NCBI RefSeq assembly: GCF_004168365.1
Contig: NZ_CP035704.1
Location: 2,170,001 to 2,234,000 of the forward strand
Direction: 5' to 3'
Origin: Pseudolysobacter antarcticus
GTDB taxonomy: Bacteria > Pseudomonadota > Gammaproteobacteria > Xanthomonadales > Rhodanobacteraceae
DNA length: 64,000 nt
The translations under genes were made by a program, and so were the position numbers. The notes beneath the pieces were generated by a model that worked only from the letters and a program-made list of their open reading frames with translations, ran no database searches and was not told where the DNA came from. Below, piece after piece: positions 1-10,880 of the stretch. The first letter of the stretch is position 1; every line of letters begins with the position of its first letter.

Positions 1-762
1 GGTGAAAAAATCCGCGGTCAATGCCGGCAGATTGCCCTTCATGTCGAACGTGGCAAGATAAAAACGGTGCAGCCAGCGCCAATGTGTCGGCGTGAGGTCG
101 CGTCCTTCGAGTGTTTCGCAGCGCACGCCGGCGGCTTCGACTTTGCTGCGCTCCTGCCGAATATTCTTGCGTTTCTTCGCGCTCAGCGCGTCGAGAAAAT
201 CGCCGAAGTCGCGATAGCCACGATTATGCCAATGGAATTGCCAGTCGAAGCGCGGCAGCCATTCGTTCGGCAATGTCGCCAGCAATTCCGCGTCGGCATC
301 GTGCGGGAAATTCAGATGCGCGGAGGAGAGTTGCATCTGCCGGGTTTGTTCGATCATCGCCGCCAGCAACTCTTGGCGCAGCGAACCAGTGTCGCCGCTC
401 TGCCCGCACAACAGGCGCGGCCCGGTGACAGGCGAGTAGGGCACGGCGCACAGCAGCTTCGGATAATAATCGAGGCCGTTCTGCGCATACGCATTGGCCC
501 ACGACCAATCGAAGACGAACTCGCCGTGCGAATTGCCTTTGAGGTACATCGGCGCCGCGGCAACGAGTTGCTGGTCGCGATACAAGCCGAGATGATGCGG
601 CTGCCAGCCGTGTTCGCGTCGCAGGCAGCCGTATTGTTCGAGTCCGGTAAGAAACGCATGACTCAGGAACGGATTGTCATCGGCACGCAGCGCGTCCCAT
701 TCCGCCGCAGAAATTTCGTCGAGGCGCGCATGCCAGCGCGCCTCGAGCGCAGCCTGTTTCAT
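1..762 (-). CDS. FemAB-like / GNAT-fold protein (DUF482, COG3146), C-terminus cut by window edge
   Basis: An open frame runs leftwards from ATG at 762 without a stop to base 1 (254 codons). The translation begins MKQAALEARWHARLDEIS and contains NPFLSHAFLTGLEQYG near residue 35, YLKGNSHGEFVFDWSWANAY around 75-95, and a basic SAKKRKNIRQERSKVEAAG stretch near 205. This is the pattern of the peptidoglycan-recognition-like FemAB_like family (PF04339), a double GNAT-fold group whose substrate is not established. The family is usually near 380 residues, so about one third is missing. It lies 47 bp downstream of trxB on the same strand and may be co-transcribed with it, a neighbourhood I recall from xanthomonads. 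Family assignment is good; the function is unknown. Confidence 0.8.
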   Translation of the reverse strand, partial: MKQAALEARWHARLDEISAAEWDALRADDNPFLSHAFLTGLEQYGCLRREHGWQPHHLGLYRDQQLVAAAPMYLKGNSHGEFVFDWSWANAYAQNGLDYYPKLLCAVPYSPVTGPRLLCGQSGDTGSLRQELLAAMIEQTRQMQLSSAHLNFPHDADAELLATLPNEWLPRFDWQFHWHNRGYRDFGDFLDALSAKKRKNIRQERSKVEAAGVRCETLEGRDLTPTHWRWLHRFYLATFDMKGNLPALTADFFT

Positions 763-809
763 GACCACAAATCAGCGTGGCAGCGATATCGATCGGGTGT
801 GGTCTGCAC

Positions 810-2085
<1,276 letters not shown>

Positions 2086-3150
2086 ATGCGTATCGGTATT
2101 CCGTCTGAAACCAAGACCCTTGAAGGGCGAGTAGCACTTGTGCCCGCGGCCTGCGCCGATCTGGTGCGACGTGGTCACGAGGTTTATTTGCAATCCGGCG
2201 CTGGCATCAAGAGCAGTTTTGCCGATGCCGAATACGAGCGCGTCGGCGTCAAGCTCGTGCCGGATGCGGCGGCGCTGTACGAAGTCGGCGAACTGATCGT
2301 CAAGGTCAAGGAACCGATCGAAGGCGATCTGAAACTGCTGCGCAAACATCATTTGTTGTTCTGTTATCTGCATCTGGCCGCCGAGCCGCACCTGACCAAA
2401 AGCCTGCTCGATATCGGTCTGACCGGCATCGCGTTTGAAAGTGTCGAAGAAGCCGATGGCTCGCTGCCGTTGCTCGCGCCGATGTCGATCATCGCCGGTC
2501 GCATTGCGGTGCAGATCGGTACGCATCTGTTGCATCAGCCGATGGGCGGCAAGGGCAAGTTGCTCGGTGGCTTACCGTCGACCGAGCGCGGGAAGGTCGT
2601 CGTGCTCGGCGCCGGTGCGGCGGGCGGCAATTCCGCAGCGCTGGCCGCGGCCGGTGGTGCGAATGTGGTGGTATTCGACAAGCGCCCGGATCGTCTCGCG
2701 CAGATGATGGCCCTCGGCACCAACGTCACGGCCTTGTATCCATACGAAGAATACGTCGCGCGTGAAGTGCGCGATGCCGACCTCGTGATTGGCGCGGTGC
2801 TGATCCCGAGCGCCAAGGCGCCGCACGTCGTCACCGCGGCGATGGTCAAGAGCATGGAAGCGGGCAGTGTGCTCGCCGATATTTCGATCGACCAGGGCGG
2901 TTGTTTCGAAACCTCGAAGCCGACCACGTGGAAAGATCCGACCTATGTGGTCGACGGTGTGACCCATTTTGCCGTGACCAACATGCCGGGTGCTGTTCCG
3001 CAGACCTCTTCGCAGGCGATTTCGGCGGCGATCCTGCCGTACGTGCAACGCCTCACGCGTGACAATTGGCGCCAGTACGCACCGCTGCAGGGTGGTGTGA
3101 ATATCGCGGCTGGCGAGATTGTTCATCCGGCGCTAAAGGCAAACGTTTAA
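2086..3150 (+). CDS. ald: Alanine dehydrogenase
   Basis: Catalyses reversible NAD-dependent oxidative deamination of L-alanine to pyruvate and ammonium. The 354-residue length is typical of the family. It opens with MRIGIPSETK, has the conserved Arg15, Lys75 (KVKEP) and His96 (YLHLA) expected at the pyruvate site, SIIAGRIAVQIG before the nucleotide domain, the Rossmann motif GAGAAGGN near 175, and the late signature ADISIDQGGCFETS. A strong GGAGG ribosome-binding site precedes the ATG. It stands alone, divergent from trxB, with ftsK 49 bp downstream. Confidence 0.96.
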   Translation: MRIGIPSETKTLEGRVALVPAACADLVRRGHEVYLQSGAGIKSSFADAEYERVGVKLVPDAAALYEVGELIVKVKEPIEGDLKLLRKHHLLFCYLHLAAEPHLTKSLLDIGLTGIAFESVEEADGSLPLLAPMSIIAGRIAVQIGTHLLHQPMGGKGKLLGGLPSTERGKVVVLGAGAAGGNSAALAAAGGANVVVFDKRPDRLAQMMALGTNVTALYPYEEYVAREVRDADLVIGAVLIPSAKAPHVVTAAMVKSMEAGSVLADISIDQGGCFETSKPTTWKDPTYVVDGVTHFAVTNMPGAVPQTSSQAISAAILPYVQRLTRDNWRQYAPLQGGVNIAAGEIVHPALKANV

Positions 3151-3199
3151 TCGTCTGTGTAGAATGGGTTACACGATAAACCTAAGGTAAAATCAACTG

Positions 3200-5524
3200 G
3201 TGGCGCGCGAGTCAAAAAGTAAACCTGTCAAGGTGGGGATGGCCGATCACATGCAACGTCGCTTGCGCGAAACTGCGTTCCTGCTGTTGTTGCCTGTGGT
3301 CGTTTATATCCTCGCGTGTCTGCTCAGTTACAGCCCGCACGATCCGGGCTGGTCGCATGCCGGCCAGCCCGATCATGTGCAAAATTTTGGCGGCACGATC
3401 GGTGCGTGGACCGCCGATCTGGCATTTTCTTTATGCGGTTATCTTGCGTATGCGTTCCCGTTGCTGCTGCTGGTGATCGGCTGGAGCCTGTTTCGCGGTC
3501 GCGAAAGCAGCAGCGAATCGGCGCTCGAACCGAGTTTGCGGCTGATCGGTGGCGTGGCCTTTTTTGTTGCCGGCACGGGCTTGGCGCATCTGCATTTCAC
3601 CGGCCCGACCAAGTTGCCCGAACACGCAGGCGGCATCTTCGGTCGTCTGGTCGGCGACTCGCTGATGCATGGCTCAGGTTTTCTCGGCGCCACATTATTT
3701 TTGCTGGCGTTGTTCCTGATTGCTGTGACACTCGCGACCGGGCTGTCGTGGTTTCGTTTGATGGATGCGATCGGTCGCAGTCTGCTGAACGTGATCGGCT
3801 GGTTCGGCAACAACGCACGCAAGGCGGAAGACTGGAACGTCGCCCGTGTGGCCAGAGTCGAGCGCGAAGTGGTGCGCAAGATCGATACGGTCAAGCAAGC
3901 GCGACGCGAGCCGATCAGGATTGAATCGACGCCAAAAACGATCGAGAAAAGCGAGCGCGCCCAGCGCGAAACGCAGATTCCACTGTTTGCCGGCTCCTCC
4001 GGCATCAGCGAGGTTCCGCCTTTGTCGCTGCTCGATGAGCCGAAGCAGCAGGTCAAAGGTTATTCGAAGGAGACGCTCGACGCGATCTCGCGCCAGGTGG
4101 AACTCAAGCTGCGCGATTTCCGCATCGAGGCGCAAGTCGTCGGTGCGTATCCCGGCCCGGTCATCACGCGTTTCGAGATGCAGCCGGCGCCGGGCATCAA
4201 GGGCAGCCAGATTTCCAGCCTCGACAAGGATATTGCTCGCGGCCTGTCAGTGACCAGCGTGCGCGTCGTCGATGTGATCCCGGGAAAGTCCGTGATCGGC
4301 CTGGAAATCCCGAATACCAATCGCGAGATCGTCTACTTGTCCGAGATGCTCAGTTCGGAAAAATACGACAGCATGAAATCGCCACTCGCGCTTGCGCTCG
4401 GCAAGGATATCGGCGGCGCGCCGGTGGTGGTGGATCTGCAAAAAATGCCACATCTGCTGGTCGCCGGCACGACCGGTTCGGGTAAATCCGTGGCACTGAA
4501 TGCGATGGTGCTGAGCCTGTTGTTCAAGGCCACCAAGGACGACGTGCGCATGATCATGATCGATCCGAAGATGCTCGAATTGTCGGTGTACGACCGCATT
4601 CCGCATCTGCTCGCGCCGGTCGTTACCGACATGAAAGAAGCGGCGAACGCGCTGCGCTGGTGCGTCGCGGAAATGGAGCGACGCTACAAACTCATGGCTG
4701 CGGTCGGTGTGCGCAATCTGGCCGGATTCAATAAAAAAGTACGCGATGCCGAAGACAGCGGTCAGCCGTTGCTGGATCCTTTTTTTGTACCGAAACCGGA
4801 TTTCCCTTCCGCCACCGCGCAGCCGCTGAAATCGCTGTATTACCTCGTCATCATCATCGACGAATTCGCCGACATGATGATGATCGTCGGCAAGAAGGTC
4901 GAAGAACTGATCGCGCGTCTAGCGCAGAAGGCACGTGCTGCTGGCGTGCATTTGATTCTGGCGACGCAGCGGCCATCGGTCGATGTCATCACCGGCCTGA
5001 TCAAGGCGAATATTCCGACGCGCATCGCGTTCCAGGTGTCGAGCAAGATCGACTCGCGCACGATTCTCGATCAATCCGGCGCCGAGGCGCTGCTTGGTCA
5101 CGGCGACATGCTGTACTTGCCGCCCGGCACGGCGTCGCCCGAGCGCGTGCACGGCGCATTTGTCAGCGATGAAGAAGTGCACAAGGTCGTCGCGCATCTT
5201 CGCGCGCAGGGCAGCCCCGAATATATCGGCGGCGTGCTCGAAGAAGTGCAGGCGCTGGCCGATGGCCGCGTGATCAACGAAAGCGGCCTGCCCGAAGAAG
5301 CCAGCAATAGCGACGATGGCGACTACGACGCGCTCTACGATCAGGCCGTGCAGATCGTCACCGAATCGCGGCGCGCCTCGATTTCCGGCGTGCAGCGTCG
5401 TCTCAAGATCGGCTACAACCGCGCCGCGCGCATGATCGAGAAAATGGAAGCCGAAGGCGTAGTCAGCGCGCCCGAACACAACGGCAACCGCGAGGTGCTC
5501 GCGCCGGCGCCGCCCAAGGATTGA
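3200..5524 (+). CDS. ftsK: DNA translocase FtsK
   Basis: Septum-anchored, ATP-driven DNA pump that aligns the chromosome terminus during division. The N-terminus holds four hydrophobic segments (about residues 23-45, 70-92, 110-130 and 155-180), followed by a short linker and the motor domain. Walker [10 protein letters not shown] lies near 421-429 and Walker [11 protein letters not shown] near 551-560. The C-terminal winged-helix gamma domain ([20 protein letters not shown]) recognises KOPS. At 774 residues it is a compact form, without the long Pro/Gln linker of E. coli FtsK. The start is GTG 3200 with AAGG twelve bases upstream; ATG 3239, preceded by AAGGTGGGG, is a real alternative. Confidence 0.96.
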   Translation: MARESKSKPVKVGMADHMQRRLRETAFLLLLPVVVYILACLLSYSPHDPGWSHAGQPDHVQNFGGTIGAWTADLAFSLCGYLAYAFPLLLLVIGWSLFRGRESSSESALEPSLRLIGGVAFFVAGTGLAHLHFTGPTKLPEHAGGIFGRLVGDSLMHGSGFLGATLFLLALFLIAVTLATGLSWFRLMDAIGRSLLNVIGWFGNNARKAEDWNVARVARVEREVVRKIDTVKQARREPIRIESTPKTIEKSERAQRETQIPLFAGSSGISEVPPLSLLDEPKQQVKGYSKETLDAISRQVELKLRDFRIEAQVVGAYPGPVITRFEMQPAPGIKGSQISSLDKDIARGLSVTSVRVVDVIPGKSVIGLEIPNTNREIVYLSEMLSSEKYDSMKSPLALALGKDIGGAPVVVDLQKMPHLLVAGTTGSGKSVALNAMVLSLLFKATKDDVRMIMIDPKMLELSVYDRIPHLLAPVVTDMKEAANALRWCVAEMERRYKLMAAVGVRNLAGFNKKVRDAEDSGQPLLDPFFVPKPDFPSATAQPLKSLYYLVIIIDEFADMMMIVGKKVEELIARLAQKARAAGVHLILATQRPSVDVITGLIKANIPTRIAFQVSSKIDSRTILDQSGAEALLGHGDMLYLPPGTASPERVHGAFVSDEEVHKVVAHLRAQGSPEYIGGVLEEVQALADGRVINESGLPEEASNSDDGDYDALYDQAVQIVTESRRASISGVQRRLKIGYNRAARMIEKMEAEGVVSAPEHNGNREVLAPAPPKD

Positions 5525-5526
5525 AC

Positions 5527-6537
5527 ATGCAACAGCAGATCCGCCGAATTAGTGTTATCGCACTTGTGCTGGCGGCATATGCGTTAGGTTGGGCCGTGAC
5601 GCATGTTTTGTCGCATCCCGCGCCGGCGTGGACCGCGTTGACGGATTTTTGCGTAACCATGCCTCTCATTGGCGCGTGGTTTGCACGGCGCACACCAAAA
5701 CTCGCGTTGCGCCGGGCGTTACTGCTTTTTGGTATCGGTCTGCTTGCAGCGCGCCTGTTGTTGCCGGTCGAGACGCTGCCGATGTTTGGTGCATTCGCCA
5801 ACTTGCGCACATTCGGTATGGCCATTCTCGGTTTGTTCGAAATTGGGGCCGTCTTGGCGATGCTGCGTATGCTGGTCGCATCGCGTGCCGACGAGAACCC
5901 TGAGTTGTTGATTGAGGCGAATATCTCGAAGCGATTTGGTGCCCATCCGGCGGCTGGAATATTCAAGGCCGAAGCGCGCATGTGGCTGCATTTGCTGTCG
6001 CGTCGACGCGAATGGAAATTCCCGGGCGTGATGCATTTCAGCTATCACCGACGCGACGGCATGCAGTCGCTACTATTCGGTTTCATCATCGTGATCCTGC
6101 TGCAAATACCGTTCGAGCACCTGTTGTTGAGTCTGTGGCACCCTGCTGCTGCGTGGTGCATCAGTGCGCTTTCGCTGTATTCCGTGCTGTGGATGATCGC
6201 GCATTATCGTGCTGTGACGCGGCGCCCGATTTCACTGGAAGATGATCGTCTGATCATACGCAATGGTGTGTTCGGCGATGTAGCCGTACCGCTGAATGCC
6301 CTTGCGCGCATTGCGCCCTTGCGCGCGAGCATCGACATGCATGCGAATCGACGCGTACCCGGACAGCGTCGCATCGGCAGCAATGGCAATCTGCTGATCG
6401 AGTTCCGCCAGCCGTTGGCACTGGCTTCCATCATCGGTTCGCGCAATTACAACAGCTTGCGCTTCGGCGCCGATACGCCGCAACGGCTGGTAGATGCAGT
6501 GAATGCGCGCCTTGTGCAGATTAACGCGCTGACATGA
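5527..6537 (+). CDS. Polytopic membrane protein of unknown function
   Basis: I do not recognise the family. The 336-residue product (from ATG 5527, three bases after the ftsK stop) has about four hydrophobic segments in the N-terminal half (near 5-25, 40-55, 65-85, 95-120) and two more near 180-230. A soluble C-terminal third follows, with a beta-rich look (ISLEDDRLIIRNGVFGDVAVPL) that recalls membrane-linked PH-like domains. The tight spacing to ftsK suggests co-transcription. The next gene, lolA, starts 71 bases downstream. A TTG start at 5521 overlapping ftsK is also possible. Confidence 0.75.
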   Translation: MQQQIRRISVIALVLAAYALGWAVTHVLSHPAPAWTALTDFCVTMPLIGAWFARRTPKLALRRALLLFGIGLLAARLLLPVETLPMFGAFANLRTFGMAILGLFEIGAVLAMLRMLVASRADENPELLIEANISKRFGAHPAAGIFKAEARMWLHLLSRRREWKFPGVMHFSYHRRDGMQSLLFGFIIVILLQIPFEHLLLSLWHPAAAWCISALSLYSVLWMIAHYRAVTRRPISLEDDRLIIRNGVFGDVAVPLNALARIAPLRASIDMHANRRVPGQRRIGSNGNLLIEFRQPLALASIIGSRNYNSLRFGADTPQRLVDAVNARLVQINALT

Positions 6538-6608
6538 ATGCCGATGCGGCGGTCAGCCATTCAGCCATGCGTTGCCATACTGGAAATCATTTTTCACGGA
6601 CAATTTTC

Positions 6609-7259
6609 ATGCGACTGATTGTTTGGCTGGTCTTGGTTTTGAACTGCATTCCGGTGATTGCTGCCGACACCGCGCGTTCGCGCATGGAAACTTTCTCGAA
6701 GGATTTGAAATCGGTTTCGGGCAGTTTTACCCAGCAGGTTTTCGATAACGCCAATCATGCGCGCGATCGCACCAGCGGCACGCTGTCATTGCAGGCGCCG
6801 CGACAGTTTCGCTGGGATACGAATGCGCCGTACAAACAACTCATCGTCGCCGACGGTGAGCGCGTATGGATTTACGATCCCGATCTGGAGCAAGTCACGG
6901 TGCGTAATCTAGGCACCGAAGAGGCGCATAGTCCGTTGACGATACTGACCGATCTCGATCAGCTTGATCGCCAATACACGACTAGCGAGCAGGGCGAGCA
7001 TGACGGTTATCTCTGGCTGCGTTTGAAGTCGAAGGACAAGGAGCCGGAATTCGAATACGCCGACCTCGGCCTCGACGAACGCGGCCTGAAACGCATGGTC
7101 TTTCTCGACAAGCTCGGCAATCGCACCGAGATTGTGTTTTCGGATTGGCAGCGCAATAAAAAACTCAGCGCCGACAGCTTCAAGTTCGTACCACCGAAAG
7201 GCACCGACGTGATCGGCAATGCCGAGCCGACGAGCGAAGTTTTTCCGGTCAAGAATTGA
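6609..7259 (+). CDS. lolA: Outer-membrane lipoprotein carrier protein LolA
   Basis: Periplasmic chaperone that carries lipoproteins from the LolCDE complex to LolB. From ATG 6609 the protein has 216 residues and starts with a signal peptide (MRLIVWLVLVLNCIPVIAAD). Mature-region signatures are SVSGSFTQQVFD, the repeated RQFRWDTNAPYKQLIVADG and VWIYDPDLEQV segments of the beta half-barrel, and a C-terminal DKLGNRTEIVFSDWQRN. A longer frame from 6534 would put a polar extension before the signal peptide and is rejected. The position between ftsK and rarA is the standard gammaproteobacterial order. Confidence 0.94.
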   Translation: MRLIVWLVLVLNCIPVIAADTARSRMETFSKDLKSVSGSFTQQVFDNANHARDRTSGTLSLQAPRQFRWDTNAPYKQLIVADGERVWIYDPDLEQVTVRNLGTEEAHSPLTILTDLDQLDRQYTTSEQGEHDGYLWLRLKSKDKEPEFEYADLGLDERGLKRMVFLDKLGNRTEIVFSDWQRNKKLSADSFKFVPPKGTDVIGNAEPTSEVFPVKN

Positions 7260-7297
7260 ACCGAACTTGCGCTTGATGCATCTCGTATGATGACCTA

Positions 7298-8638
7298 ATG
7301 GCTCGTCGAATCCCGTCCAAGACACCCGAACTTTTTCCCGAACCGCAGGGCCTGAAACCGTTGGCCGAGCGCATGCGTCCGCGCTCGCTGGATGAGATGG
7401 TCGGGCAGGAGCGTCTGCTCGCGCCTGATTCCGCGTTACGGCGCGCGATCGAGGCCGGGCATATCCATTCGATGATTTTGTGGGGCCCGCCGGGCTGCGG
7501 CAAAACCACGTTGGCATTGTTGCTGGCGCGTTATGCCGATGCCGAGTTTCGCGCGATTTCCGCAGTGTTGTCCGGCCTGGCCGATGTACGCGCCGCGCTG
7601 GCCGAGGCCGAGGTGAATTTCGCGCAAGGCAAACGCAGTGTGCTGTTTGTCGACGAGGTGCACCGTTTCAACAAATCGCAGCAGGATGCGTTTCTGCCGC
7701 ATATCGAGCGCGGCATAATTTTGTTCGTCGGCGCGACTACCGAAAATCCTTCGTTCGAACTGAACTCCGCGCTGCTGTCGCGCTGCCGCGTGCACGTGAT
7801 GGATGCGCTGAAGGTGCCGGATATTGTCGCCGCACTGAAACGCGCGCTGGCTGATGCCGAACGCGGCCTCGGCGCAATGCAGCTCGATGTCGGCGATGAT
7901 TCATTGCAACTCATCGCGCAGGCTGCCGACGGCGACGTGCGCCGTGCGCTGACCTTGCTCGAAATTGCCGCTGATGTCGCGGTGGATGGCGTCATCGACC
8001 AGCGCACGTTGGCGCAGGTATTGGCTGATCGTACGCGGCGTTTCGATAAAGGCGGCGAGCAGTTTTACGATCAGATTTCAGCGTTGCACAAATCGGTGCG
8101 CAGCTCGGATCCGGACGCCGCGTTGTACTGGTTTTCGCGCATGCTCGATGGTGGCTGCGATCCGCAGTATCTGGCGCGGCGTCTGTTGCGCATGTCGTAC
8201 GAGGATATCGGTTTGGCCGATCCGAAAGCGATGTCGCTGGTGCTAGATGCGTGGCAAACCTATGAGCGTCTCGGCAGCCCGGAAGGCGATCTGGTACTCG
8301 CGGAAATGGCCGTCTATCTCGCGCTCGCACCGAAGAGCAATGCGATCTACGCCGCGTTTAATGCGGTCAAGGCCGATATCCGCGAGCACGGCACGCTCGA
8401 TGTGCCAATGCATTTGCGCAACGCGCCGACCAAACTCATGAAAGAGATCGGCTACGGCAAGGGTTATCAGTACGATCACGATCTGCAGGGCGGCGTTGCG
8501 CTCGATCAACAATGCCTGCCGGATGTGATCGCGGGGCGCGAGTATTACCAGCCGACCGAGCGTGGTCTCGAGCAGCGCATCCGCGAAAAACTCGAGGCCT
8601 TGCGCGCGCAACGGCGTAAAGCGCGTGGCGAGCAATAA
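7298..8638 (+). CDS. rarA: Replication-associated recombination protein A (RarA/MgsA)
   Basis: A clamp-loader-like AAA+ ATPase acting at stalled replication forks. In 446 residues it shows PLAERMRPRSLDEMVGQE near the N-terminus, Walker A GPPGCGKTT around 62-70, Walker B VLFVDEVHRF near 114-122, sensor-1 FVGATTENPSFE, the arginine-finger region LLSRCRVH, and the C-terminal tetramerisation domain with HKSVRSSDPDAALYW and YGKGYQYDHD. Length and layout match the family. It lies between lolA and serS on the same strand. Confidence 0.95.
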   Translation: MARRIPSKTPELFPEPQGLKPLAERMRPRSLDEMVGQERLLAPDSALRRAIEAGHIHSMILWGPPGCGKTTLALLLARYADAEFRAISAVLSGLADVRAALAEAEVNFAQGKRSVLFVDEVHRFNKSQQDAFLPHIERGIILFVGATTENPSFELNSALLSRCRVHVMDALKVPDIVAALKRALADAERGLGAMQLDVGDDSLQLIAQAADGDVRRALTLLEIAADVAVDGVIDQRTLAQVLADRTRRFDKGGEQFYDQISALHKSVRSSDPDAALYWFSRMLDGGCDPQYLARRLLRMSYEDIGLADPKAMSLVLDAWQTYERLGSPEGDLVLAEMAVYLALAPKSNAIYAAFNAVKADIREHGTLDVPMHLRNAPTKLMKEIGYGKGYQYDHDLQGGVALDQQCLPDVIAGREYYQPTERGLEQRIREKLEALRAQRRKARGEQ

Positions 8639-8684
8639 GCGCGAATGGACTCTCGGATGATCGCGGCGTTTGCACAGCCACTAG

Positions 8685-10010
<1,326 letters not shown>

Positions 10011-10054
10011 ACTATCGCTATCGATGAATTCGCCGTAGCGTTTAAAAGAGCGTC

Positions 10055-10074
10055 ATCCCAGCGAAGGCTGGGAT
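10055..10074. repeat. REP-like palindrome downstream of serS
   Basis: An 8-bp perfect stem (ATCCCAGC / GCTGGGAT) with loop GAAG sits 44 bp after the serS stop, within a longer GTCATCCCAGCGAAGG context. That context resembles the dispersed palindromes common between genes in proteobacteria. It could also act as an mRNA 3' end stabiliser. There is no T-run, so it is not called a terminator. Confidence 0.55.
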
Positions 10075-10115
10075 CCAGTTCTTCAAGCCTACGGCATAGC
10101 GATGAGATAGATCTA

Positions 10116-10303
10116 GGTGCCGCGCGCAACGCGCCAGTGCCGCAAAAAGTTTATGGAGAGGTGGCCGAGCGGTTTGAGGCTGTGGTGCAGGACCACCACA
10201 GAACAGCGGAGCTGGCCCGAAGGGCGTAGGGCAGGATGCCCGGAGTCAAACTGCCGTGGGGCGCGCAACGCGCAACGCGCGCCTGCGGTGCGAAAAGTTT
10301 TAT

Positions 10304-10329
<26 letters not shown>
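10116..10329 (+). repeat. Imperfect tandem duplication of tRNA-Ser leader plus 5' half
   Basis: Two copies of the same module can be read in series. Each has a GC-rich GCGCGCAACGCG block, a short spacer, AAAAGTTT(T)ATGGAGAGG and then GTGGCCGAG(C/T)GGTTT(G/A)A. The first copy runs from about 10,116 to 10,180 and the second from about 10,258 to 10,329. The second leads into the intact tRNA, the first into a disrupted one. Sequence drift between the copies suggests the duplication is not recent. Confidence 0.65.
10155..10259 (+). pseudogene. Disrupted tRNA-Ser copy with a 67-nt insertion
   Basis: Bases 10,155-10,180 repeat the first 26 nt of the functional tRNA-Ser (acceptor 5' strand and D-arm, two mismatches). 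Then 67 nt of unrelated sequence (10,181-10,247) follow, containing hairpins GTGGTG/CACCAC, GCCC-GAA-GGGC and GGGC-AGGAT-GCCC. After it, AAACTGCCGTGG (10,248-10,259) matches the 3' side of the anticodon arm of the functional gene. The variable arm, T-arm and acceptor 3' strand are absent, so it cannot mature as an ordinary tRNA. Confidence 0.7.
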
Positions 10330-10393
<64 letters not shown>

Positions 10394-10410
10394 ATTTTCA
10401 ATGTGACTCA

Positions 10411-10440
10411 TTGTGATGATAGGCGGGAAATGCTAATAAT
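10411..10440 (+). promoter_or_regulatory. Candidate promoter of the GrpE-like/Hsp70/AAA+/J-like operon
   Basis: TTGTGA at 10,411-10,416 and AATAAT at 10,435-10,440, separated by 18 bp, resemble a sigma-70 -35/-10 pair (4/6 and 5/6 matches). They lie between the tRNA 3' end and the first gene, giving a leader of roughly 70 nt. No heat-shock (sigma-32) type CTTGAA/CCCCAT pair was seen here. Confidence 0.35.
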
Positions 10441-10514
10441 CCCGGGGTACTGCATACATCCCAATATGCGAGTATTAAATAGGGTTGCGTTTTTTTGTAT
10501 AGCGTGGTGAAGAA

Positions 10515-10880
10515 ATGTATGAACTTGAGCGGTCGTTGCCACCTGATTCAGAATTGCTGCTTGATCTCGCCATCGACTCATGGAAGTTCGCACGTCTTTT
10601 TAGCCGCGTACTCACAAAGCTGGAAGCGGGAGAGCACAATCGTTTCGCCAACCAGCTGCTCTATTTCCAACGCCGCATTGACAGCACCTTGAGTGCAATA
10701 GGCGCGCGGTTGGAATCCCTGGAAGGATTGCCCTTTGAAGCGGGCATGGCAGCGTCGCCACTGAACTTGCAGGATTTCCAAGATGGCGACTTGCTCGTCA
10801 TCGACCAGATGCTTGAGCCTATAGTCATGGGTCCTGAAGGTGTGCTTCGGATGGGCACACTGATGTTGAGGAAAGTTTGA
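10515..10880 (+). CDS. Small GrpE-like protein, first gene of the chaperone-type operon
   Basis: A 121-residue protein without obvious family membership. Residues 1-75 look helical and charged (LERSLPPDSELLLDLAID, LYFQRRIDSTLSAIGARLE). The last 45 residues (GLPFEAGMAASP, then DLLVIDQMLEPIVMGPEG and VLRMGTLMLRKV) follow the order of a GrpE C-terminal domain. There, a G-x-PFDP segment precedes a valine-rich strand pair ending in a VLRPAMVxVxK-like strand. I infer a minimal nucleotide-exchange factor for the Hsp70 encoded next; the resemblance is weak by eye. Its TGA overlaps the Hsp70 ATG by one base. GC is lower than in the flanking core genes. Confidence 0.7.
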   Translation: MYELERSLPPDSELLLDLAIDSWKFARLFSRVLTKLEAGEHNRFANQLLYFQRRIDSTLSAIGARLESLEGLPFEAGMAASPLNLQDFQDGDLLVIDQMLEPIVMGPEGVLRMGTLMLRKV

